Positions 10,589 to 22,915 of a stretch of DNA of 64,000 nucleotides are shown here, piece by piece. The stretch's first letter is position 1. Every line of letters starts with the position of its first letter. The DNA comes from Akebia trifoliata. Lineage: Eukaryota; Streptophyta; Magnoliopsida; Ranunculales; Lardizabalaceae. The notes under the pieces were generated by a model. The model was not told where the DNA came from and did no database searches. It saw nothing but the letters and a program-made list of their open reading frames with translations. Both the position numbers and the translations under genes were made by a program. The stretch is from contig CM030704.1 in the NCBI GenBank assembly GCA_017979445.1, forward strand, positions 16,599,658 through 16,663,657, written 5' to 3'.

Positions 10589-13500
10589 TGTAACACCCCG
10601 AGTTTTTAATTTGTATTTTGAAGAAATCTAATTGTGAATTTTGATAAAATTCTAAAAGAAAGACTTAGGGTAGAATACTAGAATTTTAGTTCATTCATTT
10701 TTAACGAATTTTGACTTTTCCATTAGGCTCAAAATAATCGAAATATATACTTTAGCCTGTAAGCACGTTCAAATTCGAGTTCAGATGAGAAAGTTATAAA
10801 ATCCTCGAATTTCGGGTTGAGTGGGATCCAAAATAATAAATTTTTGATAAAGGAAGAATTAGAAAATTTTGATAGTACCATGAGGTTCACAATGAAAAGT
10901 TATTCGAAATGGAATACTCATGTGTCATTTTCCAAGTTTGAATGGTCAGGATTTCTTCGAAAATAAAAACGAAGGAAAAATACAAAAGTGCCCTCCAACT
11001 TTTATTATAAAAAGAACCAACTCATTCTTTTATTCACTTTCTACTCTCCAACTCCCAAAGAATTAATCCATTATCCAAACCTAGGGTTTCAACCCTTTCT
11101 ATCAAGATCTATTGCAAGCGAATCCAAGTTGATTATCGGCGAAGGAGAGAAAGTCATCGGCATTGACGAACTCCACATCTTCAACCCGTTTAACCTTCAT
11201 CTTCCTTTCTTTTTTTTGTTTTATCACCCGAAATCAGCATGTGGATTTGAAATTACCCACTCGAATTTTCATCCATCTAAAGGAAAGGTTGTTCATCATC
11301 ACAAGAAGAAGAAGAAGATTTCCACCGAAGGTTTCGAAATCAACTCGACCGATGACACCCAAATTTCACTAAATTTCGAGTTCATTGCGGTCTTACTTGA
11401 ACCTTCGTGCTAGTTTCACATATTCAACAGCTACAAACCAAATAGGGAACTCTCAACTCTTATTAGTAGCCGTAGATTTCGAGAAAATTGCATTTAGGGA
11501 TGTTTCAAAATTTATTTTGTGTTTTAAAAATTGTAGAATATTATTATAATTGTTTCAAATTCATGTTAGAACTAAGCTATTTGATGTATTTTATCATGAT
11601 TTAAATATTAGATCCGTGGGTGGGTCATTAGAATCAAAAATGAGTGAAAAACTCGAAGAAATGATTAAAAAAAATGAAAAATTCATGAGTTTTCAGCATT
11701 CTGACGGTTCCACCGTGAGCCGCCATGCCCTAGTCACGGTGCCACCGTCAACACCAAAACGTGCCCAAAAATTTTTTTATGATATTTTTTTGGGATTTCT
11801 CATACTTTTAACATGTCAAAATCACTACTTATAGGCCCCATAACTCTTTCAAATGAGTTAGAAAAAAATTAAACAAAATTTCGTCCAAACGGGAATGTTT
11901 CAAAAAATTATGTGGCATCTTTTACATTACTTTGAATTAAGTTACAAAAATTACATGGCCTTCTCATATTTTCAAGAGCGTTCATTTACAAAAATTGATT
12001 TTTAATTTCAATAACTTTGAAAAATCGAGTTTCCGACACTTATTCAAAATTTTACCAACTTTTGTCGTTTTGACAATTTGACATCGCAGACTTATTGGGA
12101 CCCCGATTTATCAAAAAATTAATATTTTTTGATTGAATTATCAAAGTAAATTTAAAGGCTTGAAAAATAAAGGTTTGATTTGATAAGATGAAGAATGAAA
12201 ATGTCAAAAGAATGGGAAATGGATGAATCGGTAAAATGTCAGAATCACACCCGAGGGGTGATGTCTGCATTTTACGTTGTATGTTGTGTGTAGGTTGGTG
12301 AAAGGATATCCAGGGATAATAAATGGTTGCATGTTTACTTAAATTCTATTAGCGTAGAGTCATTGAGTATTGTTATTTATTTTAGGTTAGGGGGCCACTG
12401 TTGCATGGTAGGAACTGGATATCCATTCTCAGCCTTATTCTGTTAATTTCTCTTTTGTTTTTAAAGAAAAATAACATATATATATATAGCTATTTTGTGA
12501 GCTGTTAAAGAACTTGTGAATGCCTGAAGGGATAGTGCGTCGTATCATCCAGAGTGATGTACTATCATAGGATGTACAGTAGGGTCCACCAAGCTCATAC
12601 GTGGTATGGGACGCGTATGAGAGTGGAGTCACAACTAGAATCTGGGTCCATTCATCTCTATATTTACCAGTGAACGTGTATTGTAAAGGTGGTTATATAT
12701 GAAAGGAGTTGTTTACTTTGGGAATCACATGCACGCCTGATATGCATAAATGAAGATGATTGATTAGTAATCACTAACAATCTAGTAGTAGTCGAGCGTT
12801 CTAACACATCGAAAAGAGACCCATTACTTACGGTCAGGTCAAACGGTCCGCTTGAGCCGAATAAATAGTCACTAATATGGTAAGAGCAGCTATCGACCAC
12901 AAAATCAGGAACTAAAAGCCAGATTTATGTTGTAACATCATATCCCGACTGAGAGCGATCCAGTCGTGAATCGCAACTCTCTAATTCCACTACTCCACCA
13001 TCATGTAATATGTATCTGTTGTCATATTTTGAATTATAAATTGAAAAACATGTTTTTCATTTCAATGTTGTCAAATTATTTGTATAAAAATGAAAATGTA
13101 TAGTGAGTACTGATGATTGATGCCACGTGAATCTTTAAAATTGTTTAGTTGCTCATCCCTAGATATATATACCAGTTAATCGTATTTTACTTGATAATAC
13201 CTTGTATGTATTAAAATGTTTCAATATGTTTATTCGTACATGTTATGTGAGGTTATTAGTAGGACTGTTTGTGGACCTACTGGGTAACCATTGTTACTCA
13301 CCCTTTACTTCCTATTTTTTTTAGTTTCAGAGCTTGTAGCCGAAGAGGTAGTCGTAGAGCCGTCTAACAAGGACTATCTGGTAAGTCATACCAACAAGTA
13401 GAGTCCATTATCCGGTGAGCATCATGACTACTTCTACTAGGAGTCTGTTTGTCTTAGGAGAGATATATGTTTTTTTTTTGGGATGAGTGCTAGGTCTATT

Positions 13501-13760
13501 TTAGAATGAGGAATTTTTTGTAATCCTGTACATTTTCACCTTTTTGCGCAACTCTGATCAAAATCTACGATATTCACAGTTTACCGTCTTTCGCATCTTT
13601 TATATTTTGGTACCTTGTTATATACAGCATTTATTAGTTATTGGCTTATTAGTTTTTCTTTGCTTTTGAGTTCTGTGAAACGCTAACATAAGAAGAGGAA
13701 GCTGTCCAAACTTTGAGGTTTGACCTCAGGATTTGTGTTAGCATTTGGCGGGATGCCACA
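10589..13760 (+). mobile_element. 3' LTR of chromovirus (Tekay/Del type), 3.17 kb
   Basis: It starts TGTAACACCCCGAG and ends GGGATGCCACA. Homologous copies in the other orientation are at 37378-40250 and 59820-62979. A possible TATA box (TATAAAAAG) is near 11006-11014. Strongly conserved blocks include CACACCCGAGGGGTGATGTC near 12246 and the ATGTACAGTAGGGTCC region near 12570. The open frames at 10988-11413 and 11550-11834 are not genes: they are not kept in the other LTR copies. Confidence 0.85.
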
Positions 13761-14154
13761 ATACCCTAATGATAAATAAAAATAAAAACTCATTCAAAAC
13801 CAATTGTTACAGAGAAAAGGGAAAAAATAAAAATTACCTGTTTCAACTCTCGACAAATTTGAGTTTTGAACAATTTCTTCGTCCTTCTTTTTTTCTTCTT
13901 CTTCCTCTCAACCATGAGAAATTATTAGAGAATGGAATCATTAGAGAACGGGACGGATATATATAGTGGGAGTGGAAGAAAGGGAGGAAAGGAGGAGAAG
14001 AGGAAACAAAAAACTTTCCACCAAATTGGAGACTGCGAAGGCACCATATTTTCGATTCTTCATCTTTGTAATGGTGGAGCCTTGATTTGGGATTTCTAAT
14101 GGCGGTTCAAAAAAATGGGCATTGGAAACGCCTCCCAAAGATCTACTGTTTCGC
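13761..14154. other. Spacer between chromovirus LTR and Athila-like composite
   Basis: No recognised gene. On the minus strand, bases 13912-13835 read as a short open stretch starting MVERKKKKK and ending at a splice-donor-like CAG/GTAATTTT, which could be an exon edge but has no support beyond that. GGAAACGCC at 14124-14132 matches the hairpin units on the far side of the composite (34684-34800), so both sides belong to one interrupted repeat. Confidence 0.4.
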
Positions 14155-15368
14155 TGATGAGACTATCGTTGTTCTTCTCACCGGAGTTAATAATAATCTT
14201 ACGTTTACCTTACTTGTGGGGCAAGTAGGGGATCGAACCCAAGAGAAATAAGGAATAGAGTTTAGCTAAGAAGATAAAATTCAAATTAACTAAAAGGAAT
14301 TAAAACTGTTTTTCTTTGTATTTTTGAACTTATAAGAAAATGTAAAATTACTAGAAAAGAAACTAAAGTAAATGAAATTAAAAGCAAGTAAACTTATGAA
14401 ATTAAAACACCATTAGAGGTGGATCTACCTAGAACATGTTGATGAGCAATTCTTAGTTTCAAGCCTTTTTATAACTCAATCGTAAGGGCTTGGTGTTAGC
14501 TCCTTAGATCGGAAAGTTTTGCAAATGAAATGAAATGAGGGAACATAAACAAAGTAGAATTCTTTGAAAACTTCCTACTACCAATTATCTAGTTTAAGCA
14601 TACTTTTTCTTGATCTAATCTAAGCATAAAGTATCTATATTAAGAATAATAGGTGCAAGAAACTTAAAGAGAATTCATAAGCATTTTAAATAAAAGAAAG
14701 GCATGAAATTAAAAATAACACAAGAATTTGTTCTAGGCTTTTCCACTCTCCAATGGAGGAGAACTTAGCCTAATATCATTGCAAGAGAGGGAAGATAAGA
14801 GATGAAATAACTTTTCTTCATTTTATGGAGAAAATTACAACTTCTTCTTCTTCTACTTCTTACAAGACTAATTAGTCAAAAGGAAATAACTAGAAAATGA
14901 AAATACAAAAAATAAGAGAATAGGCAAAGAGCCTTAGATTAAAGGAGTCTTGGATAAGAGAACCAAGATGGGACCCTTTCTCTAGAAATGAAGGCTCTAT
15001 TTATAGAGAAAAATGTGTGTAGAAGAGTCTAAAAGTAGCCTCCACTTTTCTTTGCACAAAAAGACAAAAGAGGAGAATATGAGTTAAGGATTAGGGCATT
15101 CCAAAGTGTTAGGGCATTCCAAAGTGGGCCCAAATGCTTTTGCCTTGAGATTTTGATTCCAAATTGTTGATTTTCTGCACAAGAAACACACGTAATTAGA
15201 TTTATCTGGTAAATGAATTTATTTATATATAATTAAGCCTAATTAACATGCAACGTGGTGGTTTGAGGCTTATCATGATTATTATCTTAATATAGAGAAA
15301 TAGGTAAAAAAATCAAGATAAATATCCGGAAAATGTGCGTATAATTGAGTGTTTGGAGACACTCATCA
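14155..15368 (-). mobile_element. Athila-like LTR L1 (3' LTR of outer element)
   Basis: Bounded by TGATGAGACT and ACACTCATCA, so the ends TGATGAG/CTCATCA are inverted repeats. A polypurine tract lies at its high-coordinate edge, which fixes minus orientation and 3' LTR status. The TATA box reads on the minus strand near 14996-15005 (TATAAATAG). Two copies of TTAGGGCATTCCAAAG are near 15099-15127; copy number of this motif differs among the four LTRs. Confidence 0.85.
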
Positions 15369-15381
15369 CACCCCCAAACTT
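15369..15381 (-). other. Polypurine tract of outer Athila-like element
   Basis: On the minus strand this is AAGTTTGGGGGTG, immediately before the LTR. It primes plus-strand DNA synthesis in LTR elements. An identical 13-mer lies 1,079 bp inside the element at 16448-16460. Confidence 0.8.
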
Positions 15382-16660
15382 ACCATTTTCTAGTCCCTAG
15401 AAAATAAAATTGCCACTTTCGCAGGCACCTTGACTGCATTTAGCGAATGCAGCAAGCCCTTGAACCGCTAGGTTACCCCTAGTGGACGAGTTTGACTCGT
15501 GAGGGTTTGCAGAAAATATACCCACAAAATTTGAAAACAACTTTGAAGTAAAAATAGTCAAAATCAAAACTTATATTGAAAAGCACAAGTCTTTTTTTTG
15601 GTTTTGTCAATCAATTAGAAGTACTGTTTGGTATAGAGTCCCAACCCTTATTTCTCTACGACAAAACTTAGACTTAAATTGACCTTTGAGCGATAGTGAT
15701 TCTAACTTAGAAATTTAAGAGATTTGATTTCCCAAAATGAGTTTCAACCTTCTAACTACTCAAGAATAACTGGAGTAACTTAGGGTTTAATTCTAAACTT
15801 AGCATCCTGTCTGGAGTAGTGAGAAGTGTGGATATTCACTTTAATACCTCTAAGGGGCTTTATCTGTGATATTCCAGTATACTCACATTTTTACACTTGA
15901 TGGCTTTTACCCTACTAAAACTTTACATAAACTTTTGGATCTTTGACTTTTTCTCTTTTTATTTTATTTTATATTTTTTTATATTACTTCTTCACTATTT
16001 TTCTAAGAAAAGTAGGCAGCCCTTTTCAAGGTACCGAGTCTAATTCAATGGTTGATGTACAAGGTGTATACAATCCAGTTCTGTTTTTCTTCTAATCAAT
16101 CAACCAATTGAACAAGGAAGTCAAAGTTCATCAAACCTAGTTTTTCCTTAAACTCTAGGTAGAAGAAGGTAACAAGCTCTTTTAATACAATCTAGACTCT
16201 TGGTAACCTTATTAGAAGTGACTATAAACCAAAAGATAACTTTGCTCTAATTTTTGCCTAAGAGAAACATAAATGGGGACTCCAAATCATAGCTTCCAAT
16301 GAAAAACTGATTAAATATTTTCACTAAGTGCTTAAAAGATACAAGCTAAGACTTTAAGAAAAATACAACAAAGTTGCCAACCAAATATTTTTCAATTTTT
16401 TTTTTTTGTATAAAAGAAGAAAATAATAAGTGGAAATCCAACCCATACACCCCCAAACTTAACCATTATATTGTCCTCAATATTTCAACATATACATGCA
16501 AAGGTAAAATTGAAATTGACAAAATGAAATGAAATGGGTTAGATAGCACCTGAGAAAGACCTTATAGTCCTGTTGATATTTAACACAATGTCCCTTGAAG
16601 TGCATGGATTGCCTCCCAGAAGCGCTAAGTTTAACGTCTTTAGCTAGACGAAAACATAAT
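15382..16660 (-). mobile_element. 3' non-coding region of outer Athila-like element
   Basis: About 1.3 kb between the end of integrase and the polypurine tract has no long frame, so no envelope-like ORF is present. The same region recurs at 25369-26629. It contains a small hairpin (CTGCATT/AATGCAG, 15434-15452) and the second polypurine copy at 16448-16460. Confidence 0.7.
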
Positions 16661-17850
16661 TAATTTTGATAGAAAGGATCATCGAGAAAAAGAACTTCCT
16701 CCTGCAGAACATACTCGAGAAACGATTTGAGACGTTGGCCATTCACTTTGAAAGTGAATCCGTCCTTAGGATTAAGGACTTCAACAGCACCATGGGGATA
16801 GACTATTTAGATAATATATGGGCCAGTCCATCGAGACTTAATTTTTCCTGGAAAAAGGTGGAGTCTATTATCATACAATAAAACTCTTTGATTAGGAATG
16901 AAATTCCTCCTAAGAATGTGCCTATCGGGAAAGAATTTGGTACGCTCTTTGTACCTTTTGGCACAATCATACGAGTCATTTCTAATCTCTTCTAACTCGT
17001 CTAGTTGTAACTTTCACTTCTCACCAACTTTATCAAAATCAAAGTTGAGGCGCTTGATCGCCCAATATGCACGATGTTCTAGTTCTACAGGGAGATGACA
17101 GGCCTTGCCAAAAACTAACCTGTAAAGAGACATCCATATGGGTGTCTTGAATGCAGTCCTATAAGCCCAGAGTGAATCACTCAATCTCAAAGACCAATCT
17201 TTCCTTGAAGGATTGACTGTTTTTTCTAAGATAGTCTTTATTTTCCTATTAGAAATCTCTACTTGCCCACTTGTTTGTGGGTGGTAAGGTGTGGTAACCT
17301 TATGCGTTATGAGGTATTTCTTCATCAACGCAGCAAATATCTTGTTGCAAAAATGCGAGCCACCATCACTTATGATAGCTCGTGAAGTACCAAATCTTGA
17401 AAAAATCGTCTCCTTGATGAATTTTATCACAACCTTGTGATCGTTAGTTCTACATATCACAGCTTCGACCCATTTTGACACATAGTCAACGGCAAGTAGG
17501 ATGTATTGGTAACCCTGGGAGATAGGAAAGGGTCCCATGAAGTCTATACCCCACACGTCAAAAATTTCGATGATCATGATAGGATTTTGAGGCATTTCAT
17601 TTCTCTTAGAGATTTTTCCTAATCTCTGACATCTATCACAAGATTTGCTAAACTCATGGGCATCACGAAAAATACTAGGCCAGAAAAAACCGCATTGTAA
17701 GATTTTCATGGCGGTCTTCTTACCACTGAAGTGCCCTCCTCAGGCATGATTATGTCAAAACTCTAAGATACTGACTTTCTCACAGGTTGAAATACAACGT
17801 CTAATGATTTGATCGGGACAATACTTAAATAAGTATGGTTCATCCCAGAA
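16661..17850 (-). pseudogene. Athila-like integrase, broken
   Basis: The minus-strand frame 17709-17014 carries the zinc half CDRCQRLG, the core [11 protein letters not shown] (first Asp), [11 protein letters not shown] (second Asp) and GQVEISNRK (Glu), so the DDE triad is intact. [21 protein letters not shown] follows near 17113-17060 on the minus strand. The C-terminal part down to 16661 (LHLFPGKLK-type tail) is out of frame. A disruption lies between the integrase and RNase H frames (17710-17862). Confidence 0.85.
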
Positions 17851-18587
17851 ATACCATTTTTTTTACAGAAGACGAAGTTTCTCTTGACTAGTCATTTCGA
17901 CTGGGAATTGACCTGTAACTAGGTAGTTGACAATGTCCGCATACCATGGAGCATTGGCTTGAGAGATTTGCATAAGTTGCTCATCGGGAAAGAATTCAGA
18001 GATGGGTAAGGATTCCTCGGATGGCTTGTTAACTATCCTAGACAAGTGATCAGCTACGACATTTTCTACCCCTTTTTTGTCTCGGATTTCGAGATCAGAC
18101 TCTTGTAGAAGTAGAATCCAACGAATTAATCTTGCTTTAACATCTTTCTTTGATAGAAGGTACTTCAATGCTGCGTGGTCTGTGTAGATTACGACTTTAG
18201 ATCCTATGAGGTAGGGGCAAAATTTTTCAATGGCATAGACCACTACTACCATTTCCTTCTCTGTTGTAGAGTAGTTAAGCTGAGCATCGTTAAGGGTTTT
18301 ACTAGCATATTGGATAACATGAGGTTGTTTTTCAATTCGCTGACCCAAAACAGCGCCTAATGCATAATCTGAAGCGTCGCACATAACTTCGAATGGAATG
18401 CTTCAGTTTGGAAGTTGAATAATGGGTGCCGAGGTTAACTCGGACTTGAGCTTGTTGAACGCAGAGAGACATGACTCTGAAAATTCGAAAGGAACATCCT
18501 CTCCCAATAGCTCACATAAAGGCTTCGAGATTTTCCCGAAATCTTTAATGAATCTACGATAAAAACACGCATGGCTTAGGAATGACT
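17851..18587 (-). pseudogene. Athila-like RNase H and end of RT, truncated
   Basis: The minus-strand frame 18384-17863 gives [30 protein letters not shown] and [16 protein letters not shown], the RNase H D-E-D core, then [19 protein letters not shown], the usual linker. Upstream 18621-18403 gives FYRRFIKDFGKISKPLC, the end of RT. Homology stops at 18587, where LTR L2 begins in the other orientation; the RT palm with its FMDD box is absent. Confidence 0.85.
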
Positions 18588-19798
18588 TGATGAGTGTCTC
18601 CAAACACTCAATTATACGCATATTTTCTGGATATTTATCTTGATTTTTGTATCTATTTCTCTATATTAAGATAATAATCATAATAAGCCTCAAACCACCA
18701 CGTTGCATGTTAATTATGCTTAATTATATATAAATAAATTCATTTACTAGATAAATCTAATTACGTGTGTTTCTTGTGCAGAAAATCAACAATTTGGAAT
18801 CAAAATCTCAAGGCAAAAGCATTTGGGCCCACTTTAGAATGCCTTAACACTTTGGAATGCCCTAATCCTTAACTCATATTCTCCTCTTTTGTCTTTTTGT
18901 GCAAAGAAAAGTGGAGGCTACTTTTAGACTCTTCTACACACATTTTTCTCTATAAATAGAGCCTTCATTTCTAGAGAAAGGGTCCCATCTTGGTTCTCTT
19001 ATCCAAGACTCCTTTAATCTAAGGCTCTTTGCCTATTCTCTTATTTTTTGTATTTTCATTTTCTAGTTATTTTCTTTTGTTTAACTAGTCTTGTAAGAAG
19101 TAGAAGAAGAAGAAGTTGTAATTTTCTCCATGAAATGAAGAAAAGTTCTTTCATCTCTTATCTTCCCTCTCTTGCAATGACATTAGGCTAAGTTCCCCTC
19201 CATTGGAGAGTGGAAAAGCCTAGAGCAAGTTCTTGTGTTATTTCTAATTTTATGCCTTTCTTTTATTTAAAATACTTATGAATTCTCTTTAAGTTTCTTG
19301 CACATTTTATTCTTAATATAGAACTTTATGCTTAGATTAGATCAAGATAAAGTATGCTTAAATTAGATAATTTGTAGTAAGAAGTTCTCAAGAAATTCTA
19401 CTTTGTTTTTGTTCCTTTATTTCATTTTAATTGCAAAACTTTCCGATCTAAGGAGCTAACACCAAGCCCTTATGATTGAGTTATAAAAAGGCTAGAGACT
19501 AGAAATTGCTCATTAACATGTTTTAGGTAGATCCCCCTCCAATGGTGTTTTAATTTCACAAGTTTACTTGCTTTTAATTTCACTTACTTTAGTTTCTTTT
19601 CTAGTAATTTTACATTTTCTTATAAGTTCAAAAATACAAAGAAAAACAATTTTAATTCCTTTTAGTTAATTTGAATTTTATCATCTTAGCTTAACTCTAT
19701 TCCTCCTTTCTCTTGGGTTCGATCCCTACTTGCCCCACAAGTAAGGTAACGTAAGATTATTATTAACTCCGGTGAGAAGAACAACGATAGTCTCATCA
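18588..19798 (+). mobile_element. Athila-like LTR L2 (5' LTR, plus orientation)
   Basis: It begins TGATGAGTGTCTCC, ends GTCTCATCA, and is followed by a primer site, so it is a 5' LTR on the plus strand. TATA box TATAAATAG is at 18951-18959. It shares diagnostic variants with L3 rather than L1, for example AACATGTTAATGAGC and AATTAAAATTG in the L3 reading direction. Confidence 0.85.
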
Positions 19799-19804
19799 GA
19801 ATTT

Positions 19805-19822
19805 TGGCGCCGCTGCCGGGGA
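19805..19822 (+). other. Primer binding site, tRNA-Asp type
   Basis: TGGCGCCGCTGCCGGGGA lies six bases after the LTR. It complements the 3' end of plant tRNA-Asp with one mismatch; Athila elements are known to use this tRNA. Confidence 0.85.
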
Positions 19823-19889
19823 AAGGTAAAGGTAGTAGTGGTAAGTTTTGATTTAAAATTTATTTTTTTTCATTTTTATTTAATTTTCT

Positions 19890-20521
19890 TTTTTTCTTTT
19901 GGTTTCTTTCTATAAGTTCAAGTGTTCTTGAGATTTTAAGAGAGAAGAAAGAAGAAAAAAAACATTAAAAAAAAAAAAGTCATTCTCGTTCTTTTTCACC
20001 CTTGACAGCAGAACTTAAACTGACTGTAACTTTCTACTCCGATCTCCGATTATCTATTAGTATATATCGATTTGGGATAGAACGAAATTTTCTATAAAAT
20101 GTGACAAAGTCAGCAAGATAGCGGTAAGTCAGATTCTGTTTTTGAGTCCATTTACTATCATTTCTGCTAACATTTCTGTTTTGTTTCTTGTAGGTGAACA
20201 TTTTTTTTTTTCTTTTGGTTTCTTTCTATAAGTTCAAGTGTTCTTGAGATTTTAAGAGAGAAGAAAGAAGAAAAAAAACATTAAAAAAAAAAAGTCATTC
20301 TCGTTCTTTTTCACCCTTGACAGCAGAACTTAAACTGACTGTAACTTTCTACTCCGATCTCCGATTATCTATTAGTATATATCGATTTGGGATAGAACGA
20401 AATTTTCTATAAAATGTGACAAAGTCAGCAAGATAGCGGTAAGTCAGATTCTGTTTTTGAGTCCATTTACTATCATTTCTGCTAACATTTCTGTTTTGTT
20501 TCTTGTAGGTGAACATTTTTT
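19890..20521 (+). repeat. 316-bp direct tandem duplication in the leader
   Basis: TATAAGTTCAAGTGTTCTTG occurs at 19911 and 20227, and the following sequence through TTTCTTGTAGGTGAACATTT is nearly identical in both copies. The minus-strand partner element at 33000-33300 has one copy. The duplication is therefore private to this element and recent. Each copy ends in a splice-acceptor-like TTTCTTGTAG. Confidence 0.9.
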
Positions 20522-21101
20522 TTTCTTTTTTCTTCTTTTCTTTCAATTTCCTTTAATATTTAGTTACGTTTATTTTTCTGTTTTAGAAACTCTTGTATAA
20601 GATTTCTTGTAATTTTTATTAATTATCCAAGAAGGCTTGGATTGTAATAGACTAAGGAAGGACGACGAGTGGACAATACCGTCACGGCTCCTTAGGTTCG
20701 CACACCAAAATTGGAGTTGGTGGCCTAAGTCGACTCAAACCGTCTTCACCCCGTCTAGCACGGGAGGTAATCCCGAAACACCCACGCCTCTCTTTGCTAG
20801 TGGGTTACTCCTTGCCTTTGTATGTTATTTTTCTAATTTGCACACACTTGGAATAGTTAATTAAGTAGTAAAGAGCACCCCTCTCCTAGGGATGGCATGA
20901 TAAGATAAGGATTGGAAGTCATTACCAATTCCTTGCTCTAATTAAGATAATCAATTCACTAGTTATCCAATCAAATTAATTAAAATCAATTAGACTTGAC
21001 TATAGGGCCCACGAGCTCAATTGGAGAAATTCCACTTCAAGTTGTGCCAATTGCGCTTCTTGGTCATTTTTGTATCTAGTAAGATCTTGCCCTTTGAGGG
21101 G

Positions 21102-21116
21102 ATAGACTCAGTCTAT
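21102..21116 (+). other. Leader hairpin ATAGACT-C-AGTCTAT
   Basis: A perfect 7-bp palindrome with one central base. It recurs at 32406-32420 (minus element), and in a changed form, ATAGAC-AAC-GTCTAT, at 63540-63554 in a Tat-like leader. It lies shortly before GGTATTTAAG in all three. Confidence 0.7.
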
Positions 21117-21307
21117 TCAAGAAAGGAAGGTATTTAAGCGTGCTCTTGCTTATGCATTATGCGCCTCCTCCGATCTGGAGATCCGAATGATTCAAACTTG
21201 ATTTCATAGAATCGAGTTGGAAGGCTAGTTGCGCTATTTCTACCCAGTTAGGAGCTGTCTAGCTTTAGGCAACCTATCTAGGTCCAGTCTTTTCTTTTCG
21301 TGATTGT

Positions 21308-22915
21308 TTGATCGACTGTGTGATTTGTATGCTTGGTAGACGTTCACAAAATAACGTGTTAGAACCATTTGATCCTGAGATCGAACGTACCATCAGTAGG
21401 ATATGCAAAACACCATCAGTAGTTATGATGGGTGATCGAGAGCGAACTCTCAATGAGCTCTTCGCTCCAGCTTCCGCATCTCCTCCCACATGCATTGTTT
21501 TACCATTGAACAATGCACCTCAGTTTGAAATTAGGGCTGCCACCATCAATATGCCCCCTAAGTTCCATGGTTTAGAGCGTGAACAACCTTACACCCATCT
21601 TAATCGATTCTTGACTATATGTCAAACTTTTAGAAATCAGAATCTAGATGAGGAGAGTATCAAGCTTATTCTGTTCCCGTTATCCTTGGAAGACCACGCA
21701 GCTGCGTGGTTGAACTCCCTAACACCCAATTCCATATCTACCTGGGATGTTCTATCCAAGAAATTTATTGCCAAATTCTACCCCGTGGCCAAAACTGAGA
21801 AAATGAACGACTCTATTAGAAATTTTAGAGCCCGTCCTGATGATGAATTTTCCCAAACTTGAGAAAGATTCAATGATTTATTGGTCAAATGCCCACACCA
21901 TGGCATTGACAAAGCACAGTTGGTGCAAAATTTTTATAGAGGATTAACAATGAATCAACGTACCTTAGTTGATTCAATGCATAAGGGTCAGTTCATGAAC
22001 CAGACTCCCAACCAAGCGTATGATTTCCTCGTAGAGTTAGCTGAGAGTGCTCAAAATTGGAGCACTAAGTAAGAAGAATTTGATAGAGACGATCCGGTTA
22101 GGAAGACAGGCATGTATGAGATGAAGGCAGACCCTGATCTCAAAAATGTCATGTGTAGTCTAGTGAGTGGGATGACTAATCTCACGAAGAAGTTAGATGA
22201 CTTTACCATCTCAGCATCCAAACCTCACCTAGACCCTCGTATAATTTCGCAAGTGACTGTCGAACCGAGTTCTTTGTGTGTCATATGCGACGGCAACGAC
22301 CATTTGGTCGAGTGTTGTCCCACCTTGCCTCAAATCAAAGCTGAACAAGCAAATGCGATTAATGGCTATAGTACTTTTAGGAAGCCAACTCCAAACTCTT
22401 TTAGCCAAACGTATCACCCAGATAATAGGTTCCATCCTAATTTCTCATACAGACATAATGAACCTATTCAATCTAGTGGTCCGTCAGGTTACAATAGGAG
22501 ATTTCCTAGGCAATCTGGTTCTTCCACAAACCAAGCTATTGTTCCTCAAGTCCCTTATCAACCCCAACAATCTACCGATTGCAGAGCCATCATACCAGAT
22601 CCCATGACCAATTACCAGCAGCCTGCCCAACAATAGTCGTCTTTAGAATCTATGATTACCGAGTTGATGAGGCAGCAACAGCAGTTCATCCAAACTCAAC
22701 AGCAAACCCATCAAAATCAAACTCAGATTAACCAGGTCACTGCGCAATCCATAGCTAAGATGGAAGTTCAGTTGGGGCAGTTAGCTATTTCCTTGAGTGG
22801 GAGAGAGAAAGGTCAATTTCCTAGTCAGACTATCCCTAACCCTAGAGGTCAACCTTTGATTCCAAACGGATAAAAAGGTCAATACGAAGTAGGAAGCCAT
22901 TCTGGAGCTCCACAA
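21308..22915 (+). pseudogene. Athila-like gag with in-frame stops
   Basis: One reading frame runs from 21308 without indels but is cut by stops at 21860 (TGA), 22070 (TAA), 22634 (TAG) and 22871 (TAA). It has the retrotransposon gag core (LFPLSLEDHAAAWLNSL, STWDVLSKKFIAKFYP, KCPHHGIDKAQLVQNFYRGL), a zinc knuckle CVICDGNDHLVECC (CX2CX4HX4C, about 22276-22317), and a Gln-rich tail (22652-22730). All four stops look like point mutations, a modest-age inactivation. The product would form the particle core if intact. Confidence 0.88.

Larger units (their letters stand above)
19823..21307 (+). mobile_element. Leader of plus-strand Athila-like element
   Basis: About 1.5 kb between primer site and gag, without a credible long frame. 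It includes a 316-bp tandem duplication (19890-20521) and a perfect hairpin at 21102-21116. The same leader, without the duplication, is at 32009-33372 on the minus strand. The conserved phrase around 21050-21165 also occurs in the Tat-like leader at 63450-63600. Confidence 0.75.

Noticed and set aside
10988..11413. 141-codon plus-strand open frame
   Set aside because: It sits within the chromovirus 3' LTR and shows no domain; the corresponding part of the other LTRs is not open.
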